From positions 67,001 through 131,000 of the forward strand of contig OZ025207.1 of assembly GCA_964019055.1 (NCBI GenBank): a stretch of DNA of 64,000 nt, in the 5' to 3' direction. A program made the translations under genes and the position numbers. The DNA comes from Anthopleura xanthogrammica (taxonomy: Eukaryota > Cnidaria > Anthozoa > Actiniaria > Actiniidae). Under the pieces are notes generated by a model that was not told where the DNA came from, did no database searches, and was given only the letters and a program-made list of their open reading frames with translations. Shown here piece after piece: positions 1 through 12,945 of the stretch (its first letter is position 1; every line of letters starts with the position of its first letter).

Positions 1-889
1 AATATAAAAATGAAAAAAAGATCACACTGTATATATTCCTCTCGAAATCACACGAGAAAATCCATGCATAACTGCAGGCCCAACGCGTTTAAAAAATCTA
101 CGAATATGTTCATAACCAAACCGACTATCTTAACATCTTTTTTAATTATATGTTGGTCGGAAGATTAAAATGTCTTTAGACGCCGTGGCTCCGTGCTGGT
201 CTGACATCATCTGTAACACCATCACTGTTGCTTTATCAGGATGATCCCCAGCTCATTATCAAATTAATTGGAAGTTGTTAATGTATCCGTAGGCTGATAG
301 ACGACAGTTTTATCAGTTTCAAATCAAAAGTGATGAAAGCGACAAGGGCTTTAATGAACGTTTACGTAAGGGATAAAGACCTTCTGGTTCTAGTTTGCTG
401 CTTTTGAGGGATAAAACCTTACGGCTGAGTTAATCAGCGACTTTAAACTTGATTATATATTGAGTTCTTAGTGCACAGACAATTCAAACAAAATATCATT
501 ATCATTGCAAAACAGATTATTTGATGTACGTTCAATACTGAATGGAAAATAGACTCAAGTTTCAAGTTTATTATAACGAAAAAAAGAATGTTATGCATAA
601 GAGAAAGAAAACAGCCACTGTCCTGCAAATAGTACGAACTAATCGAGGCAGGACAGTTGTTAAAAAGAAAATGACGATCATCACAATTCGTACTGATTTT
701 GTTGAAAAAGGAAACATTATATAACAATAATAAAGAAATTGAATCACAATATTGAAGACGACGATCAGGAAATATCTATTAACAATATGATTCAATGAAA
801 TTAAAGAATACAAAATAATTATGTATTGTAACGACATTGGAAAACTGAAACATAAAATATACAGTAGATTACAATCAAACTCCCACACA
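1..889. other. non-coding flank, no gene recognised
   Basis: AT-rich DNA. The short open frames near 443-888 on both strands overlap each other, have no recognisable domain and look like chance. Nothing else was seen before the tandem array that starts near 890. Confidence 0.6.
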
Positions 890-1287
890 AACCCTGAAAC
901 AACCTCTGGGCTGATCTAACTCAGGGCATGGCTAACTCATAGATCCAACCCTGAAACAACCTCTGGGCTGATCTAAGTCAGGGCATGGCTAACTCACAGA
1001 TCCAACCCTGAAACAACCTCTGGGCTGATCTAAGTCAGGGCATGGCTAACTCACAGATCCAACCCTGAAACAACCTCTGGGCTGATCTAAGTCAGGGCAT
1101 GGCTAACTCACAGATCCAACCCTGAAACAACCTCTGGGCTGATCTAAGTCAGGGCATGGCTAACTCACAGATAAAACTTTGAAACAACCTCTGGGCTGAT
1201 CTAAGTCAGGGCATGGCTAACTCACAGATAAAACTTTAAAACAACCTCTGGGCTGATCTAAGTCAGGGCATGGCTAACTCACAGATC
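890..1287 (+). repeat. 57-bp minisatellite, array A (about 7 copies)
   Basis: Seven contiguous copies of a 57-bp unit with core AACAACCTCTGGGCTGATCT and a second landmark GGCATGGCTAACTCACAGAT. Copies differ by a few substitutions, for example 'aaccctgaa' changing to 'aaactttaa' in the last ones. The same unit occurs at 7659-7945 (inverted), 15180-16146 and 60171-60679. There are no spacers between copies. Confidence 0.95.
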
Positions 1288-1793
1288 AAACAAGTATATG
1301 TTTTTTTTTTTACCAGTTGTATTCGTAGCCATACTTCCTAGCTTCCTATATTGCATTACTTTATTAAATCTCTTATCGCCTTCATGTGCACATTTTATCT
1401 TCGATACATCTCTTAAAAGTATTCCTATTAAACCCGGTAACGGCAGAAGTGATTGTTTCACGAGATCAGATAACTTTTGTACGTCTTGCCGAACACATGA
1501 TTGCATTGTACGTAATGTATGGAAGAATGCCAGATTATTGAGTCGTGCTAAAAGACATTTGTTAAACTCGTACTGATCAAGGCTGTTTACACCTAGTTAC
1601 ACCTACAGTCCACCAAAATAGAAATTTAGACCAAAAGAAATGTAATGCTCGATATCAGCAAACATTGTATAAATATAGCACACAATTATTATTCTCTGTT
1701 CATTGTTACTCATTATAGAGTTTGAAACTAGAAATCATCACGTGACACTTTTTTGGTTTTAAGTCTTTTTCACTGGACAATCTTTTTGGCAAT

Positions 1794-2452
1794 GGATGAA
1801 TGGATGAATGGATGGATGGATGGATGGATGGATGGATGGATGGGTGGGTGGGTGGGTGGGTGGGTGGGTGGGTGGGTGGGTGGGTGGGTGGGTGGGTGGG
1901 TGGGTGGGTGGGTGGGTGGGTGGGTGGGTGGGTGGGTGGGTGGGTGGGTGGGTGGGTGGGTGGGTGGGTGGGTGGGTGGGTGGGTGGGTGGGTGGGTGGA
2001 TGGATGGATGGATGGATGGATGGATGGATGGATGGATGGATGGATGGATGGATGGATGGATGGATGGATGGATGGATGGATGGATGGATGGATGGATGGA
2101 TGGATGGATGGATGGATGGATGGATGGATGGATGGATGGATGGATGGATGGATGGATGGATGGATGGATGGATGGATGGATGGATGGATGGATGGATGGA
2201 TGGATGGATGGATGGATGGATGGATGGATGGATGGATGGATGGATGGATGGATGGATGGATGGATGGATGGATGGATGGATGGATGGATGGATGGATGGA
2301 TGGATGGATGGATGGATGGATGGATGGATGGATGGATGGATGGATGGATGGATGGATGGATGGATGGATGGATGGATGGATGGATGGATGGATGGATGGA
2401 TGGATGGATGGATGGATGGATGGATGGATGGATGGATGGATGGATGGATGAA
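1794..2452 (+). repeat. compound (GGAT)n/(GGGT)n microsatellite
   Basis: About 660 bp of pure tetranucleotide repeat: (GGAT)n from 1794, a block of (GGGT)n about 1843-1999, then (GGAT)n to 2452. All frames are open on both strands because the unit lacks stops, which produces spurious GWMD or IHPS peptides. The (GGGT)n block is strongly G-quadruplex-prone. Confidence 0.97.
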
Positions 2453-2795
2453 TAATTTCTGAACATCTTAAGGCATAAAAAGAACAGCAATAAACAAAAT
2501 CAATAACTAAATATTATCTCTTCCAGAGATCCAATTTAAAATTAGAAGAGGATATCAACACTTGACAAATTAAATTTGATTGAAAAGGTTTTTTTTTCAA
2601 AAACCGTCAGCCGTGAGGAAAGAAACTTCTAGAGGAAGCGACCGAAATACCAGTAGAACGAATTACAAAAATAACTTGTATTGGTTATTATTGTTTGTCA
2701 GGGAAAAGAGGAATTTTCGTATCACTATGTATACGATTTGTTTAGCCATGAACATTTATTTGAAGGAAGGAAAGAAAGAAAGAAAGATATGAGAA

Positions 2796-2931
2796 GAAAA
2801 GAAAAGAAAAGAAAAGAAAAGAAAAGAAAAGAAAAGAAAAGAAAAGAAAAGAAAAGAAAAGAAAAGAAAAGAAGAGAAAAGAAAAGAAAAGAAAAGAAAA
2901 GAAAAGAAAAGAAAAGAAAAGGAAAATACAA
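2796..2931 (+). repeat. (GAAAA)n microsatellite
   Basis: About 27 near-perfect GAAAA pentamers with one G substitution near 2872. It is purine-only on the + strand. Confidence 0.95.
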
Positions 2932-3197
2932 CAAGGAAAAACTATGAAAGACATAAATTAAATACCATAAAAAAGAGTGAATATAACTTATAATACTAAG
3001 GTGTTATAAAAATTATAGAAGTCAGCCGATAATGAACAAGTAAAGAAGGGCTTCAGGCAATATTATCAAGGATGCGTACAAAAACACTCCAGTGCCTCTT
3101 ATGTAACTTACACTGGAACTGTACACTTATATTGATCACCCACACACACATATACTATAGTATTGGATGGTTTTGACCAAGGAACATCTATATATTA

Positions 3198-3391
3198 CTA
3201 TAATTTTAGACTTGAATAAAGAGTTTCGTGCGCTGTGATTGGTTGAGCGAACAGTGAATATGAGACGATATTCACTGCTTGAACGGTGATCATGAGGTTT
3301 GCCATTGCTCGCCAGAGCGGAAGTAATACTTATTTTTTTAAATTTATCTTGAATTTCGTCTTCTCTCTGATATTCAAGTCTAGAATTATAC
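3198..3391. mobile_element. foldback (MITE-like) element
   Basis: The left end CTATAATTTTAGACTTGAAT (3198-3217) is matched with one mismatch by the inverted right end at 3371-3390. The interior, with a 'gtgattggttgagcg' stretch, has no coding capacity. This is an inferred non-autonomous DNA transposon. The target-site duplication was not resolved. Confidence 0.6.
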
Positions 3392-3395
3392 TGAT

Positions 3396-6300
3396 ACAAT
3401 TATTCACCTCAGGCTCAGTGAATATGGTGAATATTTACCTTGACAAAATTTCGGTTCCCGGGGGGGAGGGGGAGGGGGGTACTAGGGGTGCTTCAGTGAT
3501 GGGGATGATCCACTGGGATCCGAAGAGCCTCACTTTATCTAAGACAAGAATATCTTTAAAAAAACATATCCTGTTCAAGACATAACAATGTAACTTATAA
3601 CCCTATCTAAGACTCAAGAAACATTCTATAACCTGAATACGCCGGCACAGCTGAAAGTTATGTGCCAAAAGCTTTTTGGCGGCGAAAAGAACTAGTTTCG
3701 AAAAAAAAGTTAAAACTGAATGCCCTATCTAAGACTTGAAAACGCTAGTTCCCCTAACCTATACGAGCACTTTCTGTTGACAAGGATTTTGTTTCTTCTT
3801 CGCATATGTCATAAACAAGTTGTGCTTACTCTATTGAGACTGGGGAAGATTGCAACCCTTTCACTGAGTAATAATATTATTTAGTTATCTGGAAACAGAG
3901 GGCCAGAAAGAAAGAATAATAAGGGGAAAATGAGAGAGGAAAGAAGGAAAAAAGTAAAAAGAAAAATAGGAAAAATAGACCGAAAAGATAGCAAAGTAAA
4001 GAAATAGAAAGGAAAGGAAAGGAAAGAGTATATGACAGTGTATCGCAACTCAACCCTAACTATTTCTAACAATTGAATAAAAAGTAAACTTAAACACGGA
4101 GTAAAAAAATATGTACTATCCTGACGTTATGTCGGAGTAAAAACAATATGTTTACTACTCTTATTGTAAGAATAATTCATGAATAAAGCTTCCGTTAATC
4201 TGACATCTGCAACCGTATCGCCTTATTGCTTCCACCAAATGGAATTATAGTTTTTTTTTCTAATGAATAGAGGAAGTAATACGGTATTATATCCGGGGGG
4301 AAATAAGCCTAAAACCAAGTGCTTCAATCCATGGAGTTATACATGAGGGTATTATCAACGTCACAAGAATTTAACATCTTAGACTTTTTAAACCTTAAGA
4401 TGATTTTTCTCTTTTATCGAGACTAATACTAAACACTCGTAGTTTTATTTGCATTAGAAAAGAGATTCAAAGAACCGACGGATGATAAGATCTTGTAAGA
4501 TTCGATGACAAAATAATCTTGGACCATTTGTAGACCAAATAGTGTAAACCACAAGCTTTCGCATTTCCTGATTATATATTTTTTGAAATATGTGTTGTTT
4601 ATTACACGATGTACTTGTATTGAATGAAGGATGGGCGTAATATGCAGTTGAATGGATGCTGGATGAAACAGATGGAATATTTCACGTTGATAAGGGTAGG
4701 ATTTGTAAAAATACATGACACTGGAATGGTATGAACTCGGATAACAAGGATTTGGATTGATTATGAAGACTGGTTATCCAATGAAAGGGCTGGATATACA
4801 CATGCCATCCAATCATAACCCTTCATTTGGGAATCAATGTATTATACAACACGGTACTGCATGCTTCCCATTCATATGAAATCTCTTTCTAAAAGCAAAA
4901 GTCAAATGAAACAAAAAAAATGAAATAGAAAAAAATGCATGAGAAATAATGAAAGTAGACAGATTGAAAAGATAAGAAAATGTTCCTCTGTTATTGAAAA
5001 AATAAAAGAATCCTTGACTTTGTTCTTCATCAATAATTAATCTATTACTTAATGGAAAATAAACTCAATTTAGAAGGGGTTTTCATCGCCAAAAGTTTGC
5101 ATTTAACAAGGAATGTTTTGTACAAATATCCAATTTAAGCCCAAATTGAAATCAGTAGAATTGTTACATAATCTATAATTACGATTTAGAGATCTAAAAA
5201 AGGGAATTTCAAAGATCCTGGTTGGAAAACAATATGGCAATATGGTAAGACTATCTCCAATAGTTCTAGGTAAATAATGTCTCGCCTAAAGTTAAAACGC
5301 CTTAAGTAATAGTCAACAATATGTCAGCGAATGTTAGAAGTTTCTTAAGTTAAAGAATACCGCGGTTAATTGAACTTTTTTGGCGATAAAATTTATTGAA
5401 GGTAAACATTTAGTTGTATATTTTTGACGACGTTTTGGAGGACTATAGGAGACTTGGTGTCGAGCTGGTGTAAAAAGGGAACAACGGAAATCCGGGAAAA
5501 CTTGAAAATATTCAACGAAAAATGTGAAGATTTTTATACCGAAAAAATTAATTGGCGAAGATTTTGTCGAAATGAACTAAAAAAACGCAAATATTGACTC
5601 ATAATTGAAAAATATATAAATTTTGAAAAGATTGTGGTAAAATTTGTACTTAGCAGTTTTTGATAGAACTTGTACTTAATGAAATATGTGAAAATGGAAG
5701 TGAACTATGGAACTGAAAGAAAATGAATGGAATCAAATAGATGAATGAATAAAATTTAATGAGAAACGAGAAAATAAAACAGAAAAATAAAATAAAGCAA
5801 AAAGAAAAGAAAGACTTTAGAAAAAAATAGATAAAAGCAAAAAATTAAAATTACAAAAACTGCTCAAAAATTTTGAATTAAAAAAAACATTTTTACTAAA
5901 TACTGGTAAATTGAAATAGAATAGGTATTGGACACTACAAATGTGTACACTAATAAGACAAGGAAACCTGCCATATACTATTACTTGATATGTCAGTTAA
6001 CGTCTCAATATATCGGTCAATAATTTAGTTCTCATGTTAACGATAGGCGCCGAGTAGTTTGACGCACAGAGGGAAAGCATTCACGATAATCTTCTCAATC
6101 AACTTATTATTTCTTGTTTTCATGATTTCTGAAGCAGTTATAACGCGCTGTATTCGTGAAAACGGTATTTGAGTAGAGAATTTCAATTCAAACGCAGTCA
6201 AGATGAACAGAAAGGATTGGGTTTTATAGTTGCTATCGTCGTCAAACCAGGTTTATCGAGGTCAAAAATATGTTTACGTTAACCAAATGTTGCGCAGGAT

Positions 6301-7477
6301 TCTCATTCATGGCTTCTACCGTTAACGATGACAGGAATAATAAAAAATTCGCCTTCACATTGCAATTTGTATGGCGATCAAAGGAACTCGCCTGTTAAAG
6401 GAACATTCGTATCACAGATATCTATCTAGTCGCTATTGGAAGCCATTGCGTAAAATCCTCTTTGCGGGCAACTATACAATATCAAAGAGCGCAAACGAAG
6501 GAATTCTCTATCAGTTCCAATCTAAGATATGAATACAAACGCTTATATATAAATTGGACAAATAAAAGGCGTCAAGATTCAGTTGTGATTCAAGTCACGA
6601 AAAAAGGAAATAGCAAAAAACATGACACACAACCTCGAACGACATCCTAAATTCGCATGCGCTTAAAAAAAACACATGTTCAAAGCTTCGCCGATATATT
6701 GATAAACAAAACTAAGTTTAGAAAAGGGATTTCGTGTAGGGATTGTACCTCTAGGCTATATTTAATAACTCGATGATGTACATATATGAAGGAGATTCTA
6801 GAAGAACAAAAGCCATGTTACAAAATAAGAGGTTTTTATTTTCACATCATGCCTCATGAATTGTTGATAACGAATCCGGTGTTAAATAATCAAAATGAAG
6901 GCAACCGCGAGGCTGAGTTAAACTCATAACACAGAATAATAATAACATTTCTCCGATATAAACATCATTAATGAATCAGAACAACCAACCGGGGTATTGT
7001 TCGGCAAAGAATGAAAAAGTTAAACGGGGTATTCGTAATTATTTTGGAATTAGAATGTCAAGGAAAATAACTTTGACAGAAAGATTGTTTTTTATACAAG
7101 GCATTAAAATTTGATAAATATTTTTTTGATGAAAAGGATCGTTTCTCCTTAAAATCTTCCCGCTACAAAGAGATTAGATTTCAAAGAATTATCTCTATCA
7201 TACATACTATTATTCATATACCTGTAGGCGACTTGAAGACTTGAAATTATTCTCTTTATAACGCTATCTTCCTCAAAATAGTAGAAAAAAAGGAAATACG
7301 AACATGAAAGATAAAAAAGAAGAATTGTACATGCAGATTCCTTATAATGTCATTTCAACTTTATTCCAATCAAACATTTAATCACAACTCCATAAATTTT
7401 AATTATTTCACTATTTTTTCTTTACTTTCCGATTTCTTTTATTTAGAATCATTTTGGTTAAGATTTTTTTGTCGCAA
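3396..7477. other. long AT-rich non-coding stretch
   Basis: About 4 kb with no exon-like segment, long ORF or repeat array that I could support. A short G-run lies near 3460-3480 and a GA-rich patch at 3895-4030. The 62-codon frame at 6462-6650 has no recognisable domain and is not called. Confidence 0.5.
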
Positions 7478-7479
7478 TC

Positions 7480-7536
7480 GTATATATTATATTATATATT
7501 ATATTATATATTATATTATATATTATATTATATTGT
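7480..7536. repeat. (TATAT/TATTA)n AT repeat
   Basis: A tandem 'tatattatat' run of about 57 bp, likely to melt or extrude. It has no other feature. Confidence 0.85.
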
Positions 7537-7658
7537 ACATTTTTATTCTTATGAACAATCTTTCAAGTCTGTTAGGCATCTCCCTTCATTCCAGGGTTTT
7601 TCTCCGGGTTTTCCGGATTTCCTCCCTCCGCAAAACCTAACACGATAAATTCATATCT

Positions 7659-7945
7659 ATCTGTGAGTTAGCCATGCCTTGACTTAGATCAGCCCAAAGG
7701 TTGTTTCAGGGTTTGATCTGTGAGTTAGCCATGCCCTGACTTAGATCAGCCCAGAGGTTGTTTCAGGGTCCAGTCTGCGAATTAGCCATGCCTTGACTTA
7801 GATCAGCCCAGAGGTTGTTTCAGGGTTCGATCTGTGAGTTAGCCATGCCCTGACTTAGATCAGCCCAGAGGTTGTTTCAGGGTTCGATCTGTGAGTTAGC
7901 CATGCCCTTGACTTAGAACAGCCCAGAGGTTGTTTCAGGGTTTGA
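7659..7945 (-). repeat. 57-bp minisatellite, array B (about 5 copies, inverted)
   Basis: Five copies of the 57-bp family, read on the minus strand, the opposite orientation to arrays A, C and D. The array lies about 70 bp beyond the GPCR stop codon, so it may sit in the 3' UTR or just after the gene. Copies vary at 'ccttgac' versus 'cctgac'. Confidence 0.95.
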
Positions 7946-8016
7946 TAAAAGTCTAGTTCAGTATACTTAACTAATGAATCGAACTAGATTTTCTCCCCTC
8001 TACTTTAAATACGATT

Positions 8017-9171
8017 TCAATTTGTTGAGTCAGTTTTGAGATTTGTAGAGCACGTGCGGGCAAGGTCTCTTGAAATACTCCTGGTAGCAATAAGAGTGAG
8101 TGGTAAGGATTGATTGTCTGACATCCTATTACCAGTATCCGAGAAGATTCGCCCGCTTGAGATAACACTCTTACTCCTTGTGCTTTTGAAGGCAAAAATC
8201 CGGCGAAGTCCCTTGCGGAATCGTTCAATGAAGATAAAATATATGACAGGGTTAAGCGCTGGATTGGAATAGGTCATGAAGCGAGCGACAAAAAGAAAGA
8301 TGTCAAACCCACAGAAGCTAGGGCTTTTTTTCCATTCCCAGACAAACGTAAGCGTGAATATGATGGCGTTGTAGGGCCCCCAACAAATACCAAAGACAAC
8401 GACCACAGACAAAGCCATAAAGATGACTTTTTTTGTTTTCTGGTATCTCATGACGCGTTCACGAGCGGACTGGCTTTGCGCCATAGCACTGCGGTCTTGT
8501 TTCCATAGTCTAACCATGATTAAAGAGTACATGATAACCAACACAACAAAAGGCAGGATAATAAACAAGACACACATAACGGTCGTGAGGCCGTTTTGCG
8601 CCTTAAGATGTTCATCTCTGTTTTCGCTCCAGCGCAACACACACAGGTCTTGTCCAGTTTGGGTTTTCACCAAGATGAAGCCATAAAAATATGGGCATAA
8701 AATAAGGATAGGTAGGATCCAAGTCGCAGCAACGATGAAAATCCTTGCCCGCGCGATCTGACTGACACCTGCCTTGAAGGGGAAAACGATAGCGCAAAAA
8801 CGATCTGTGGTGATGCAGATGAGACTGAGAATTGAAACAGCAGGAGAAAGATCGGCTGTGAAGTTAAAGAGCTTGCATAAAGCCATCCCTGTCTTGCCTT
8901 CGATATTCCACGCATTGGAAGCTTGAGCGATCTGAACAACCAAGCGAGGGATGATCACCAGTGGAGTAACGAGGTCGGATAGGGCCATATTTACGACGAG
9001 ATAGTTTACTGTGTTGTGTAAAGATTTCTCTCTGTACACTATTGCGATCGTCAGTAAGTTCCCCAATAAACTAAAGACGCCAATAATCGAAAGAGCAGAG
9101 ATCTTGGCCGCCGATTCCTGGATTGAATCCATTCTTGGAGGACAACCATCGGAATAATTGCTAAAATTCAT
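8017..9171 (-). CDS. orphan class A (rhodopsin-like) GPCR, single exon
   Basis: This is a 384-residue seven-transmembrane receptor at the plasma membrane that should couple an extracellular ligand to a G protein. Class A landmarks are all visible: N-glycosylation sites at N2 and N5, GN at 37-38 in TM1, D66 in the TM2 NMALSD motif, C99 (TM3) and C177 (extracellular loop 2) for the usual disulphide, DRF at 123-125 in place of DRY, W151 in TM4, P207 in TM5, CWGP at 263-266 in TM6 and NPVIY at 307-311 in TM7. A basic helix-8 region and a Ser/Thr-rich tail follow. The length is typical. It has no introns, which is common among expanded cnidarian receptor families. The style resembles neuropeptide receptors (galanin/NPFF/RFamide-like), but the ligand cannot be read from sequence. 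The first ATG was chosen; M14 is an alternative. Confidence 0.94.
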   Translation of the reverse strand: MNFSNYSDGCPPRMDSIQESAAKISALSIIGVFSLLGNLLTIAIVYREKSLHNTVNYLVVNMALSDLVTPLVIIPRLVVQIAQASNAWNIEGKTGMALCKLFNFTADLSPAVSILSLICITTDRFCAIVFPFKAGVSQIARARIFIVAATWILPILILCPYFYGFILVKTQTGQDLCVLRWSENRDEHLKAQNGLTTVMCVLFIILPFVVLVIMYSLIMVRLWKQDRSAMAQSQSARERVMRYQKTKKVIFMALSVVVVFGICWGPYNAIIFTLTFVWEWKKSPSFCGFDIFLFVARFMTYSNPALNPVIYFIFIERFRKGLRRIFAFKSTRSKSVISSGRIFSDTGNRMSDNQSLPLTLIATRSISRDLARTCSTNLKTDSTN

Positions 9172-12100
9172 CTTATTGTATCTATGTAAGACTCAAGAAT
9201 GAGAGCTCTGTCAGGTATTACCTCCCGCTACTTAGAGAGGTTGAATCTGTACAAGAATAACTTGCGAAGGAACAGAAGGAACTGGATGATCAAATCATTT
9301 GGACGAACGTCAATGACAATAACGTCAAAATCTCGTTGCAAACCATTAGATGTGTCTTATCGACTAATCATGTGAGTCAAACCACTCAAGCCCACACATA
9401 CCAATCACAACGATGAGCTAACTAGATGACATCCATGGTTGATCATCGCTTTCACCATCGTCATCGTCATCATCATCATCATCATCATCACCTTAATGGC
9501 TTTTTAGTGAGTCAAATTACTATATATAATGAGTCCAACTCTAACAAAAAATCAACATAAACACGTCAATCTCCAATCAATTGATTGTTATATTTGGCCT
9601 GACAAAAGCACGCCCGAGGGGGTATACATAAGAACTAGTGTTTGACCAAACAGCCAATTATATCATCGATTATTGCTTCCGGTTGAGGTCGACTTCATCA
9701 AGGATCTTCGATGTTCGTTTATTCTTCACATGAAGTGAGTTGAACATTTCTCCTTCTATCTAAAGCTATCTAAACCCTAGAAGATGTTGTCTTGTAATAT
9801 TCGGATGGATTAGTTATCGGCTAAGCTACGATGCTGGTGTGATCTTGGCGGATGTCACTTCTAAAGGCTGACTAAGGTTATCACCAAAAGGACATGTTAT
9901 ATATAGAATTGTAGTATCAGTCTCTTATCAGGGACACTACGAATACGTAAGATAATTAAAGTATTTTCAGAGACATTAATTGATAAAAGACTCCCAGTAT
10001 GATATGCCCACTGTGACTAAGATATAAACGAAATAAACCACGTTTTCTTTTCAAACCGACACACAAGTTTATCGTTAACATACGAAAGACATTTCGATAG
10101 ATATTCAATATCTATCAATAGTTGTTTCGACATTCGACAAGTGTCTTAAGAACTGCTTATAATTTGTAACACATGAACTAGACATATACATATATGTGTT
10201 GGGCAGGTGACATATCAAGAGCGATTTACCACGCAAAACATTCACAATTTGACTTTAGATTTACGAGATATTTTGTGCCATAAATACGAACAAGTACAGC
10301 AGATATAGAACGTTTGTTGTAAGTCGATTATTGCGTGTTTTTCGTACAGTTTCAACGTCTAGTGTTTCCAACGCAAGTGTCACGATTTTTCTTGCGAATC
10401 CTTGACTGTGATTGGCTGAATTTCTTTCACCAAGAATCAGCCAATCAGAATCAGCTGCTTTCATTTTTTATCTTGGTGGTTGCTATAGAAACGTTGAATC
10501 AGACTTTAAAATCATGAGACAAAACTTTTGACAGCCAAAGTCAACTGAGAAACGTATGGTGATCCATGATGCATTGCAGAACATATGCTTCAACACTACT
10601 TTAAAAATAAAAATAAATATGAATAATAAAAAAATCCCTCTACAAATGGATGGTAGTGGTGATTACATCCTAATCACATCAGTAATAATATTGTAAGCAA
10701 TTATATCTACTTGTAAATCACTGATATATATATCATACTTCGGGGCAAAAGTGTGATTTATTAATTTTAGAATTGAAAGGATTAGCGTCTAATGCGAGTT
10801 TTATTGATTGCTGCTAGTGAAAACATCCGTTTGTCCCCAAAGCCAAGATATTAGTAGGCGAGGATTACCCTTAATGACTTCAATATAAACTCTTAAAATC
10901 TTCTGATGTGGAAGGGGAAATCACGAGATAGTAGTTGAACCTTTAGAAAGCGACCACATAGTATAACTAAATAGGTGAGAGATTTGAAGATCCGACCACA
11001 GGTGACCACATACGAGACCAGCCCAAAGCTTGTTACATGATTAATGAAAATGACAATATATAGTAAATGTACGTGGTAAAAATAAAATAGGGTGAATCTC
11101 AAAATCTAAATGTAGCATTGCGAATATATATATACAAATAAACGGTCTAATAGTAGTATGATAGAATGAACTTTACATTTCCGATAAAATAGAAAACTTT
11201 CTAGTGCCCTGAGGACTTGAAATATATATCAACAGAAATTTCGTCAAAATAAGAAAAAACAGATTGTGAAAGAACTGCACAAGTGAGAATTACTTAAATG
11301 GCATTAAACTTTCAGAATGATTAATGGATACTAAAAGCACGTTGCCTTTGGTCTGTAGAATGTACAGTGATTTGAGATTGAGATAGAATGCCTAAGAGGG
11401 CTTTCGTGCAATAATATGTCATGTTCGTCGTATTAATAGCAAGTGCAATACTATTCCTAGAAACTATATTATTTTACCTAAGACAAGCTAAATTCCAATT
11501 CGATCTAAGAGTTAGCCGTACCCCGACTTTAATCAGCCCAGAGGTTGTTTGTTTTGTATCGATAAAATTTGAAGGCATGCATTTCTATTTATGTTTATAT
11601 CCAATCCTATTTCTATTGCTGTTCCCATATACATTCCTATATTCTTATACACATAACCATTTCTATTAATGTGTCTATTTCTACTTCATTTTTTTCTATT
11701 CCTATATTTTTTCCTTTTTTATTGCTCCACTCGTATTGAATAACCTCAAGATGAGATACAAACACCCACTCAAATTAATAACTTGCGCATCCTTTTCTTA
11801 TCATATTTTTGTTTACGTTCCCTAATTTTCCGCCCGTATTTCGTAACATAGAAATATTACTAACATGTTATTATATTTTATATTGAAAAATCAAGTATGC
11901 AACGATTAATGTGTAAGATTTGATTGGAACTATTTCAGGAATTCCCCTCAAAAGAAACGAAAAACACTGAAATTAGTGTCATTTTTAGAAAAGTATATGT
12001 TTGTTTGTTTTGGAGCATCCTACGGTTTCCGCAAGCGAGTGGAAGCGCCTGGAGCGCGCAAAATAATCATGAAAGAATCCAACTATTACAGTACGATGCA

Positions 12101-12403
12101 AAGTACTTCTTGTTATCATTTAGTGGAACTGTACGACATATTTTGCGCTCTTTCTTCCCTTAGGTGACCACGCAAATTAAGTCTATATCTAGTTTTACTT
12201 TGGATAATATTTTTCACGCCTTTTTGCTGCATGAGTTTAAACATAACACTTTATTCATTGAGGATTTAACATTAGCAGTTCACCATCATGTACCACACAT
12301 GTCTAATCTGGTGCACATAGAGACATGATGGCGGGATGAAGTACATTGATCGGCTGAGGAACACGGATTGATAGATGTCTGGTGATGTAGACGTTGATGT
12401 TTG
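9172..12403. other. non-coding region downstream of TONSL exon 13 and upstream of the GPCR
   Basis: No exon-like segment was recognised. It holds a short (ATC)n tract at about 9456-9491 and one diverged, inverted 57-bp family unit at about 11503-11552. This is where further TONSL exons would be expected if the gene continues, but none was found. Confidence 0.5.
11503..11552 (-). repeat. single diverged copy of the 57-bp unit
   Basis: One unit read on the minus strand, matching the family core with several substitutions (for example 'gtaccccgactttaatcagccc'). It starts and ends near the same phase as the arrays. Confidence 0.75.
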
Positions 12404-12945
12404 ATGAGGATGATGATGATAATGATGATGGTGGCGATGATGCTGGTGATGATGGTGGTGATGATGGTGATGATGGGTTTGCTGATGATGGTGATGCTGG
12501 TGGTGATGATGATGGTGATGGTGATGATGGGTTTGCTGATGATGGTGATGCTGGTGGTGATGCTGGTGGTGATGCTGGTGGTGATGATGATGATGATGCT
12601 GGTGGTGATGATGATGATGATGCTGGTGGTGATGATGATGATGATGATAGCGATGGTGATGATGATGATGGGTTTGCTGATGATGGTGATGCTGGTGGTG
12701 ATGGTGATGATGGGTTTGCTGATGATGGTGATGCTGGTGGTGATGCTGGTGGTGATGATGATGGTGATGGTGATGATGGGTTTGCTGATGATGGTGATGC
12801 TGGTGGTGATGATGATGGTGATGGTGATGATGGGTTTGCTGATGATGGTGATGCTGGTGGTGATGCTGGTGGTGATGCTGGTGGTGATGATGATGATGAT
12901 GCTGGTGGTGATGATGATGATGATGATAGCGATGGTGGTGATGAA
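12404..12945 (+). repeat. GAT/GGTGATGCTGGT compound minisatellite
   Basis: About 540 bp of interleaved 'gatgatggtgatgctggtg' and 'gatgatgatg' units, with a recurring 'gggtttgctgatgatggtg' higher-order unit. All repeat triplets avoid stops, so long D/G/A-rich and M/V-rich frames appear on the + strand and an I/T/S-rich one on the minus strand. No splice or domain evidence supports translation. Confidence 0.9.

Noticed and set aside
1753..2490. Long open frames (GWMD/GWVG and IHPS repeats), also at 39230-40162
   Set aside because: They are translations of stop-free tetranucleotide repeats open in all frames on both strands. No start, splice or domain evidence.
6462..6650. 62-residue protein
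   Set aside because: Basic, featureless frame with no start context or neighbours to support it.
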